Source: DAHUYF01 sp035623985 | GTDB taxonomy: Bacteria; Pseudomonadota; Alphaproteobacteria; ATCC43930; CGMCC-115725 | Direction: 5' to 3' | Length of the DNA: 64,000 nt | Assembly: GCA_035623985.1 (NCBI GenBank) | Contig: DASPSJ010000060.1 | Coordinates: 186,001-250,000 of the forward strand | Part shown: positions 26,423-33,680 of the stretch, in pieces | Position numbering within the stretch: the first letter of the stretch is position 1 | Layout of the letters: every line of letters starts with the position of its first letter | The notes under the pieces: model-generated | The model's database searches: none | What the model was told of the DNA's origin: nothing | The model's input: only the letters and a program-made list of their open reading frames with translations | Made by a program: the position numbers and the translations under genes

Positions 26423-27417
26423 GCGGAGTGGACAAAAATTATCAAGAGCGAGTGCTCGATAAGTATCGCGACATTCGCGATAACCGGAATTTCTCGGAAG
26501 ACAAACTTACCGAGTTGCGAAGGCACTTCAAAGCCGCTCCGGACGAAGTGAAACACGGCGTCGTATGTGTTGTGGCGTGCGGCTCGTATGCGCGGCTTGA
26601 GGCATCATCGAGATCGGATCTTGATATTTTAATTGTAACGCGCGGAGCGGACAACGCAGGTAAGATGCGGGACCACGTCAGACGGATCCTTCGGAAGTTG
26701 AAGCTTCCGCTGCCGAACGAGAAAGGCGTTTTCGCTTCAGATTGCGACGAACATGAGCTGCTGGCGGAAGTCGGGGGAACCAAGGAAAAATATGAAACAT
26801 TGTCGCGCCGTCTTCTTCTGCTCTTGGAGTCGCGCGCGCTGTTAAACAACCGATCCTACGACAAACTCGTGGCTAAAATCGTGGCGGAGTATGCAGGCGA
26901 CGTTATGGCTGACTCGACGAAAAATTTCGTGTATCTGCTTAATGATCTCATCAGGTACTTCCGCACAATCTGCGTTAATTATCAACATTCGAAGGGTGCA
27001 GAATGGGGGAAGTGGCTCATTCGCAATATCAAACTGCGACACAGCCGTGTACTTATGTATTTCAGTCTGGTTGCATCGCTTGGGGAGCTCAGTCGATTTG
27101 AGGGGGACGACAAAGTCGAAGAGCTCAAAAACTACATTGGAATGACGCCCCTTGAAAGGCTATTCAAATGCTATGGCAAGGCCGGTGACACGAATTTCTT
27201 TCGATTTGCGGGAGCGTGTGACGTGTTCCTCCGTTACCTCAGCGATGAGGATTCTCGCAGCGCGCTCGCGGAACTCGAATATGACGAACGATATGGAGAT
27301 CGAAATTTTGCGAGTCTAAAGGCGAACTCCGACGCAATCGCGGCGGAATTGACCCGCTTCTTTTTTGCACGTCGCGGATATTGGAGCGAGCGATTTTTTG
27401 AATATCTGATAATCTAA
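26419..27417 (+). CDS. Nucleotidyltransferase-domain protein
   Basis: The 332-residue protein carries the polymerase-beta-type nucleotidyltransferase motif: 'VVACGSYARLEASSRSDLDI' near residues 55-74, i.e. G-S then D-x-D, which should bind Mg-NTP. The following 250 residues are mainly helical ('LNDLIRYFRTICVNYQHSKG', 'MTPLERLFKCYGKAGDTNFF') and match no family I can name. Proteins of this build range from DUF294/GlnD-like domains to toxin or second-messenger enzymes. The start at 26419 overlaps the phosphatase stop (ATGA), and its own stop overlaps the next ATG (TAATG). G+C is low, as in the whole cassette. Confidence 0.8.
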   Translation: MSGVDKNYQERVLDKYRDIRDNRNFSEDKLTELRRHFKAAPDEVKHGVVCVVACGSYARLEASSRSDLDILIVTRGADNAGKMRDHVRRILRKLKLPLPNEKGVFASDCDEHELLAEVGGTKEKYETLSRRLLLLLESRALLNNRSYDKLVAKIVAEYAGDVMADSTKNFVYLLNDLIRYFRTICVNYQHSKGAEWGKWLIRNIKLRHSRVLMYFSLVASLGELSRFEGDDKVEELKNYIGMTPLERLFKCYGKAGDTNFFRFAGACDVFLRYLSDEDSRSALAELEYDERYGDRNFASLKANSDAIAAELTRFFFARRGYWSERFFEYLII

Positions 27418-28010
27418 TGCTTAGGGCAACAGGCGACGTGATCCACTCGCAAATTCAATTGGCGCCTGCCTTTCTTGTCTCGCCGGAAGATGCGGATGGT
27501 TTTCGCCCCGCACAGACCGGTTCGGCAACTCGCTCCCCTCCGCATTTCACCGTGCGTGACATATCTGAATTACGCGATCGTATTCCGCCGGGTGCAATTT
27601 TTGCCCGAGTTAATGAGGTCCACTACAAGCAGTTGCCGATTTGCCGTTTATCGCGGCACCCGATCCAAGTTCATTCGTGTTTACAGTGGCTGGAAAATTC
27701 CCCATTAGGTCTCGGATACGATCGCGTTCGTGATCTGCATTACCAACTCGACGATGTGCTTATCAAAAATGAACGGATCGCCTTTGACGCGGCGTCTCGC
27801 CGGCATTCCAGCGCGAATTTCCGACTTCATTCAACGCCCGCTTGGACCGACGCTCCCCCGCCAGGGGCAACTTTTCTCCCTCGAAGCGGGTGGTGGAGCA
27901 ATTTGGCGTCGCGGCGCGCATTTGCATATGACCGGCCGAGTCGTGGAGCACCGGCCGTGGTCCCGGACGACTATATCCTGGCTGCTCGCGTTATGAATGG
28001 AGCCGGCTGA
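27417..28010 (+). CDS. Uncertain third cassette gene, possibly a frameshifted chorismate-lyase-like gene
   Basis: The frame opens on an ATG overlapping the nucleotidyltransferase stop and runs for 197 codons. The first two thirds look like real protein ('VRDLHYQLDDVLIKNERIAF'). The last third in this frame is Ser/Arg/Pro-rich and looks non-coding. From about 27780 the next frame (+1) reads 'IQRPLGPTLPRQGQLFSL' and 'AIWRRGAHLHMTGRVVE', ending at 27996. By eye this resembles the C-terminal part of chorismate lyase (the 'PLGRYLF' and 'GLWGRRSRLRLSG' region of UbiC). Either the gene carries a frameshift or the resemblance is chance. It ends 15 bases before the patatin-like gene. Confidence 0.4.
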   Translation: MLRATGDVIHSQIQLAPAFLVSPEDADGFRPAQTGSATRSPPHFTVRDISELRDRIPPGAIFARVNEVHYKQLPICRLSRHPIQVHSCLQWLENSPLGLGYDRVRDLHYQLDDVLIKNERIAFDAASRRHSSANFRLHSTPAWTDAPPPGATFLPRSGWWSNLASRRAFAYDRPSRGAPAVVPDDYILAARVMNGAG

Positions 28011-28025
28011 AAGCGACAGTGGGAC

Positions 28026-30536
28026 ATGCGCGAGAAGGAGCTACGCATCGCCCTCGTCTTCTTCGGCGGCATCTCGCTGGCCGTCTACATCCACGGGGTG
28101 AGCAAGGAGATCCTGAAGCTCGTCCGCGCCTCGCGCTTGCTGCACCTGGTGCCGGGAAGCGCCGCGGCCGAGGCGGTCCGCGCCCAGGCCGCGCGGGACG
28201 ACCCGGCCGACCCCGAGCACGACACCGAGGAGATCTGGGCGGAGCTGCTGAGCGCGCTCGCCCGGACGACCGACCTCCGGGTCCTGGTCGACGTCGTCGC
28301 CGGAGCGTCGGCTGGCGGGATCAACGGCACCGTGCTGGCGCGCGCGCTGGCGCACGACCTCCCGATCAAGGCCATCCGCGATCTCTGGCTCGAGCAGGGC
28401 GACGTGGAGATCCTGCTCGATCCCGCGGCGCGCGCCGGGGTCTGGAGCAAGGTCTTCATGCGCCCCTTCCTGTGGGGCGCGGCCAGGCTGTACCGGCTTG
28501 CCGACATCAGGGATCCCGAGGTGCGGCGCAAGCTGTCGCTGTTCACGCGCTCGCGCTGGTTCAAGCCGCCTTTCAGCGGCCCGACCATGACGCGGCTGAT
28601 GCACGAGGCGGTGCTGAGCCTCGGCGCCTCCCATCCCGCCGCCTCGCTGCTGCCCGCCGGCCACCGCCTCGACCTCTTCGTCACCTTGACCGACTATCAC
28701 GGCTATCGGCGCGCGATCGAGATCCACGACCCCGCCCTCATCGACGAGCGCGAGCACGAGCGCCTGCTGCGCTTCTCCTATGAGCGCAGCCCCGGCGACA
28801 GCGCGCGCAGCGATTTCGGCCTCGAGAACGCACCGGGGCTCGCTTTCGCCGCGCGGGCCACCTCGTCCTTCCCCGGCGCCTTCCCGCCGGCGCGGCTTGC
28901 CGAGATGGACGAATTCCTCGCGGCGGAAGGACGGACCTGGCCGGGGCGCGCGGCGTTCCTGGCCACCGCCTTCGATCCGCCCCCCAGCGCCGAGGTGGAA
29001 GCCGAGCACGCCTCGTTCATCGACGGCTCCGTGCTCAACGGCAAGCCGTTCCGCGAAGCGATCCGGGCGGTGCGCGGGCGCGCGGCGCAGCGCGAAGTCG
29101 ACCGCCGCCTCGTCTATGTCGATCCCGTGCCGCGCCTGGCGCCGGACAACGGCGCCCGCCGGCCGCCGGGATTCTTCTCGGCGCTGCGCGGCGCGCTTTC
29201 CGACATCCCGCGCAACGAGCCCATCGCCAACGAGCTCGACTGGATGGGCGAGCAGAACGAGCGGGTGCGGCGGCTGCGCGCCATCATGGAAGCGGCGCGC
29301 CCGCAGGTCACCGACCTCGTCTCGGAAGTCCTGCCGCGCGCGCTCGGCGGCACGCTCGCCGCCGATCAGGTCGCGCGCTGGCGCGAGGCCGCCAGCGCGC
29401 GGGCGGCGCGCGAGGCGGGCTTCGCCTATGAGGGCTATGTCCGCCTCAAGCTCGCGGCGGTGCGCGCCCAGCTCGCCCAGACGATCGCCGGCATGATCGG
29501 CGCGCGGCCCCGCTCCGCCGCCGCCCGCTTCCTGGCCGGCGCCATCGACGCCTGGGCCGAGGTCGCCGGCATCGCCTATGCCCGCAGCGGCAGCCACGCC
29601 GCCGGCGGCGACATGAGCGCCGTCGCCGGCGACGCGCCGAAATGGGTCCGCTTTCTCCTCGCCTTCGACGTCGAGTACCGGAAGCGCCGGCTCCATTTCC
29701 TGGTCCAGGGCCAGAACCGGATCCGCGAAAGCCTCATCCAGGCCGGAGCGCCGCAGGCCCAGCTCGACGCCGTCAATGCGCTGAAGCGCGAATTCCACCG
29801 CCAGCTCGACGAACAGCGGCGCCGCGAGACGGCCGAGTATTTCCCGGCCGAGACGCGCGCCTTGGCGCGTGCCGTCTTCGCCGCGCCGGCGGCGGAGGCC
29901 GCCGCGCGGCGCGGCGAGGAGGCGCCGCAAGCCTTCGTCGCGACGGCGGTAGAGAGCATCGACCGGCTCGCGCTGCGCATCGGCGAAGAACTCGAGCTCG
30001 ACCGTTGCACGCGCGAGATCGACGCCGCGCTCGCCGCCCTCGATCCCGCCCTCTGGCCGGACGGCGCGAGGCGCGAGGCGCTGGTCAACCATCTCGGCTT
30101 CGCCTTCTGGGACGTGCTGGCGCTGTCGGTCGCCAATTGGCGCGACGCCGGGGAATTCGAGGAGATCCTCGTCGACCGCATGAGCCCCGAAGACGCGCGC
30201 ACGCTGAAGAGCCTCGGCGTTCCGCTGGCCCTCAAGGGGGCGGGGCTGATGCATTTCGCGGCCTTCTTCTCGCGGCGCTACCGCGAGCACGACTACCTCA
30301 TGGGGCGGCTGCAAGCCGCCGACCGCATGGTCGACCTCGTCCGCGACAGCGCCGGCGCCGAGGCGTGCCGCGGCGTCGATATCGAGCGAGCGCGGCGGCG
30401 CATCCTCCACCGCATTCTCGACACCGAGGCGCCGCATCTGCCCAACAGCGCGGGGCTCGTCGCCGACCTCCGGCGGAAGCTCGCCGCCGAAGAGGCCGAC
30501 GCGCCCGAGCGCAAGCGGGACGGCGGCCGGCGCTGA
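28026..30536 (+). CDS. Patatin-like phospholipase-family protein with C-terminal DUF3376-type region
   Basis: The 836-residue protein opens with 'RIALVFFGGISLAVYIHGVS', where the usual oxyanion glycines are in 'FFGGIS'. It then shows the nucleophile elbow 'VAGASAGGING' (Ser95) and the dyad aspartate in 'ASFIDGSVLNGKPF'. These are the Ser-Asp dyad of patatin-like lipid hydrolases. After about residue 370 comes a long helical region as in the DUF3376 patatin-like group of Alphaproteobacteria and Actinobacteria. There is no signal peptide. G+C is again high, so although it lies only 15 bases after the cassette it is probably resident rather than part of the insertion. The lipid substrate is unknown. 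Confidence 0.87.
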   Translation: MREKELRIALVFFGGISLAVYIHGVSKEILKLVRASRLLHLVPGSAAAEAVRAQAARDDPADPEHDTEEIWAELLSALARTTDLRVLVDVVAGASAGGINGTVLARALAHDLPIKAIRDLWLEQGDVEILLDPAARAGVWSKVFMRPFLWGAARLYRLADIRDPEVRRKLSLFTRSRWFKPPFSGPTMTRLMHEAVLSLGASHPAASLLPAGHRLDLFVTLTDYHGYRRAIEIHDPALIDEREHERLLRFSYERSPGDSARSDFGLENAPGLAFAARATSSFPGAFPPARLAEMDEFLAAEGRTWPGRAAFLATAFDPPPSAEVEAEHASFIDGSVLNGKPFREAIRAVRGRAAQREVDRRLVYVDPVPRLAPDNGARRPPGFFSALRGALSDIPRNEPIANELDWMGEQNERVRRLRAIMEAARPQVTDLVSEVLPRALGGTLAADQVARWREAASARAAREAGFAYEGYVRLKLAAVRAQLAQTIAGMIGARPRSAAARFLAGAIDAWAEVAGIAYARSGSHAAGGDMSAVAGDAPKWVRFLLAFDVEYRKRRLHFLVQGQNRIRESLIQAGAPQAQLDAVNALKREFHRQLDEQRRRETAEYFPAETRALARAVFAAPAAEAAARRGEEAPQAFVATAVESIDRLALRIGEELELDRCTREIDAALAALDPALWPDGARREALVNHLGFAFWDVLALSVANWRDAGEFEEILVDRMSPEDARTLKSLGVPLALKGAGLMHFAAFFSRRYREHDYLMGRLQAADRMVDLVRDSAGAEACRGVDIERARRRILHRILDTEAPHLPNSAGLVADLRRKLAAEEADAPERKRDGGRR

Positions 30537-30629
30537 CCGCCGGCGCGCGGACGAGGCGCGCGAGGATGGCGCGATATCCGATAAGAGGGCAAGATTGGGA
30601 TTGGCCCGGAAGCAGCAAGGCTAGAAACG

Positions 30630-30725
30630 GCGCGCAAGATCGTCGCCCCACCTCACCCCAACCCTCTCCGCCCCTGAGAGGCGGAGAGGGAGGGACCCGC
30701 GTAGCGGGAGGGTGAGGTGGGGTGA
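30630..30725 (+). repeat. 96-base dispersed palindromic repeat, copy 1
   Basis: The segment begins GCGCGC and contains outer arms CCCCACCTCACCC / GGGTGAGGTGGGG with two inner hairpins (CTCTCCGCC / GGCGGAGAG and CCCGC-GTA-GCGGG). A copy of the same length and opposite orientation is at 62105-62200, differing at only a few bases. It has the look of a REP- or MITE-like intergenic element. It sits between the patatin-like gene and the UPF0182 gene, where it may also end transcription. Confidence 0.85.
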
Positions 30726-30787
30726 CCCGCAGCTTTGCGATGCTCGGTACGAGGCGCCGATCGGCGGCTACCGGAGGGAGGTAAAAG

Positions 30788-33541
30788 ATGCGCTGGAAAG
30801 GCGTCGCGGTAACGATTGCGGTCATCGTCACCGCGCTGATCGCGGCGCAGCTCGTCTGCGAGGCGCTGGTCGATTTTCTCTGGTTCTCCTCGCTGGGCTA
30901 TCGCTCCGTCTTCTGGACGATGCTCGCCGCCAAGGCCGCGCTCTTCCTCGGGGTCTTTCTCGCCACCGCCGCGGCGCTCCTGCTGTCGGCGGCGCTGGCG
31001 CTTGGCGCCGCCGGGCGGCGCGGGCCATGGCGGCCGCGTCTCGCCGAGCCCGGCGCCGCTTTCGGCCGCTTGCCCGAGACCCTGCCCGAGGTCTTCGGCT
31101 TCGCCGCGCCGCATCTCCCCTGGCGTCCCCTCATCTGGGGAGCGGCCCTTGTCCTCGGCCTTGTCGTCGCGGCGAGCGAGAGCGGCAATTGGGAAATAGC
31201 GCTGCGCTTCCTGCGCCAAGTGCCCTATGGCGAGAGCGATCCCGTCTTCGGCAAGGATATCGGCTTCTATCTCTTCTCGCTGCCCGCCTATGTCGCGCTC
31301 AAGAACTGGCTGATGGCGACGCTTGTCCTGAGCGCGCTGGTCGCCGGCGCGGTCTACGGGCTCAAGGGCGACATCGCCTTCGGGCAGCGGCCGCTGCTGG
31401 TCTCGCCCGCCGCCGTCGCGCATGGTTCGGCGCTGCTCGCGCTCTTCTTCGCGCTCAAGGCCTGGTCCTATGCGCTCGACCGCTTCCTGCTGCTCTACGG
31501 CGACAACGGCGTCGTCGTCGGCGCGGGCTATACCGACCTCCATGTCGAGCTGCCGGCGCTGTGGCTGCTCATGGCCATCGCCGCCGCCGCCGCCCTTGCC
31601 GCGGCGGCCAATGTCCGCCGGCGCGGCTATCGCCTCCCGGCCGCCGCCGCGCTCGCGGTCTTCGGCGGCTCTTTCGCGCTGACGTTCCTCCTTCCGGCGC
31701 TGGTCGAGCGCATCTATGTCAAGCCGAGCGAGCTGTCGCTGGAGACGCCCTATCTCAAGCGCAACATCGCGCTGACGCGGGAGGCCTACGACCTGCGGCA
31801 GGTCGCGGCCAAGCCTTTCCCGGCCGAGCAGGATCTCACCTTCGCCTCGCTCCGGGCCAACCCCGCCACCGTCGACAACATCCGGCTGTGGGACTGGCAG
31901 CCGCTGATGGATACCTACGCCCAGCTCCAGGAGATCCGCACCTATTACAAGTTCCGCGACGTCGACGTCGACCGCTATGACCTCGGCGGCGTCTATCAGC
32001 AGGTCATGCTGTCGGCGCGCGAGCTCGAGCCGGCGCTGCTGCCGCCCAACGCCCAGACCTGGGTCAATTTGCATCTGCTGTTCACCCACGGCAACGGCGT
32101 GGTGATGTCGCCGGTGACGCGGAAATCCGCCGAGGGCCTGCCGCTCTTCTACCTCAAGGACATCCCGCCGGTGGCCGAAGGCGGCCCCGCGCTCAAGGAG
32201 CCGCGAATTTACTTCGGCGAAGGCGCCGACAGCTACGTCATCGTCAAGACGAGCACGCCGGAATTCGACTATCCCAAGGGCAAGGACAACGTCTACGCCA
32301 ACTATGACGGCGCCGACGGGCTCGCCCTCGGCGGCACGGCGGAGCGCAGCCTCTTCGCCTGGTATTTCGACGACCCGAACATCCTGCTCACCGGCTACAT
32401 CACGCCCGAGAGCCGCATTCTGTTCCGGCGCAACATCAAGGAGCGGGTGCGCGCGATCGCGCCCTTCCTGCGCCTCGACCATGACCCCTATATCGTGGTG
32501 AGCGGCGGGCGGCTCTTCTGGATAGAAGACGCCTACACCACCAGCCGCTGGTTCCCCTATTCCCAGACGCTGCCGGGGAGCGGCGACAACTACATCCGCA
32601 ATTCCGTCAAGGTCGTTATCGACGCCTATGACGGGACGGTGGGTTTCTACGTCGCCGATCCCGCCGATCCCGTGCTGGCCACCTGGCAGCGCGTCTTTCC
32701 CGGCCTGTTCCAGCCGCTGGCGGCGATGCCGTCGGAGCTGCGGGCGCACATCCGCTACCCCGAGGACCTCTTCCTGATCCAGGCGCAGCTCTACCGCGCC
32801 TATCACATGGAGGCGCCCGAAGTCTTCTACAACCGCGAGGATCTCTGGCAGTTCCCGCGCGAGCCCGCCGGCCTCGACGGGATCAACGCCGGCGACAGCC
32901 GCATGAAGCCCTATTACATCATCATGCGGCTGCCCGGCGAGGCGCGCGCCGAGCTCTTCCTCATGCTGCCGATGGTGCCGAGCCAGCGCCAGAACATGAT
33001 CGCCTGGCTCGCCGCGCGCTGCGACGCGCCCGATTACGGCAAGCTCATCGTCTACGAGTTCCCCAAGGAGAAGCTGGTCTACGGGCCGTTCCAGATCGAG
33101 GCGCTCATCAACCAGAACACCGAGATCTCGCAGCAGCTCTCGTTGTGGAACCAGATGGGCTCGCGCGTCATCCGCGGCAATCTCCTGGTGGTGCCGATCG
33201 AGAACTCGATCCTCTACGTCTCGCCACTCTACCTGCGCGCCGAAACCGGCCAGCTTCCGGAGCTGAAGCGCGTCATCGCCGCCTATGGCGACCGCGTGGT
33301 GATGGAGGAGACGCTGGCGGGAGCGCTCGCCGCGCTCTTCAAGGAGACGGCGCCGCCGCCGGCGCTGCCCGGCGCATCGGCGGCGACAGGCCCCGTCGAC
33401 GCGCGCGCCCGCGCGGCGCTCGAGCATTATGGGCGCGCCCTCGAGCGATTGAAGGCCGGCGATTGGAGCGGCTTCGGCGCCGAGCTCGACGCGCTCAAGC
33501 CGCTGCTGGAGCAGCTCGCCCGGCCGGGCGAGGCGCGCTGA
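30788..33541 (+). CDS. UPF0182 family membrane protein
   Basis: The 917-residue protein belongs to the UPF0182 (COG1615) group. Its N-terminus has seven or so membrane segments within the first 300 residues (for example 'VAVTIAVIVTALIAAQLVCE', then 'DFLWFSSLGYRSVFW'). The large remainder is extracytoplasmic, with family blocks 'TVDNIRLWDWQPLMDTYAQL', 'YYKFRDVDVDRYDL' and 'YGKLIVYEFPKEKLVYGPFQ'. Function is unknown. A strong GGAGGGAGGT ribosome site precedes the ATG. The length fits the family. Confidence 0.93.
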   Translation: MRWKGVAVTIAVIVTALIAAQLVCEALVDFLWFSSLGYRSVFWTMLAAKAALFLGVFLATAAALLLSAALALGAAGRRGPWRPRLAEPGAAFGRLPETLPEVFGFAAPHLPWRPLIWGAALVLGLVVAASESGNWEIALRFLRQVPYGESDPVFGKDIGFYLFSLPAYVALKNWLMATLVLSALVAGAVYGLKGDIAFGQRPLLVSPAAVAHGSALLALFFALKAWSYALDRFLLLYGDNGVVVGAGYTDLHVELPALWLLMAIAAAAALAAAANVRRRGYRLPAAAALAVFGGSFALTFLLPALVERIYVKPSELSLETPYLKRNIALTREAYDLRQVAAKPFPAEQDLTFASLRANPATVDNIRLWDWQPLMDTYAQLQEIRTYYKFRDVDVDRYDLGGVYQQVMLSARELEPALLPPNAQTWVNLHLLFTHGNGVVMSPVTRKSAEGLPLFYLKDIPPVAEGGPALKEPRIYFGEGADSYVIVKTSTPEFDYPKGKDNVYANYDGADGLALGGTAERSLFAWYFDDPNILLTGYITPESRILFRRNIKERVRAIAPFLRLDHDPYIVVSGGRLFWIEDAYTTSRWFPYSQTLPGSGDNYIRNSVKVVIDAYDGTVGFYVADPADPVLATWQRVFPGLFQPLAAMPSELRAHIRYPEDLFLIQAQLYRAYHMEAPEVFYNREDLWQFPREPAGLDGINAGDSRMKPYYIIMRLPGEARAELFLMLPMVPSQRQNMIAWLAARCDAPDYGKLIVYEFPKEKLVYGPFQIEALINQNTEISQQLSLWNQMGSRVIRGNLLVVPIENSILYVSPLYLRAETGQLPELKRVIAAYGDRVVMEETLAGALAALFKETAPPPALPGASAATGPVDARARAALEHYGRALERLKAGDWSGFGAELDALKPLLEQLARPGEAR

Positions 33542-33558
33542 GGGGGCGGTGGCGAGTC

Positions 33559-33656
33559 ACCCCCCACCCTAACCCTCCCCCTCAAGGGGGGAGGGAACAT
33601 GAGTATCGGGCGTCAAATAACTCCCTGCCCTTGAAGGGGGAGGGTGGGGAGGGGGC
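33559..33656. repeat. Long imperfect palindrome between convergent genes
   Basis: CCCCCACCCTAACCCTCCCC with CTCAAGG on the left is answered by CTTGAAGGGGGAGGGTGGGG on the right, and the left arm itself forms a short hairpin (CCCTCCCCC-TCAA-GGGGGGAGGG). It lies between the stops of the UPF0182 gene and the divL-like gene, so it may act as a bidirectional terminator. The sequence differs from the 96-base repeat, although both are built of C-rich/G-rich arms. Confidence 0.7.
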
Positions 33657-33680
33657 GATCGCTGCCGCGAAAGCCGAGAG

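Noticed and set aside
26419..30536. CBASS-like defence operon (nucleotidyltransferase plus patatin-like effector)
   Set aside because: The nucleotidyltransferase motif and the patatin-like gene recall CD-NTase/CapV, but the patatin protein is 836 residues long with a DUF3376-type tail, is as G+C-rich as the chromosome and belongs to a group common outside defence loci. A third gene lies between them. The similarity is too weak to claim.
30653..33427. 924-codon minus-strand frame opposite the UPF0182 gene
   Set aside because: The composition (Arg, Glu, Gly, Gln) is that of an antisense frame, and the plus-strand protein has clear family blocks.
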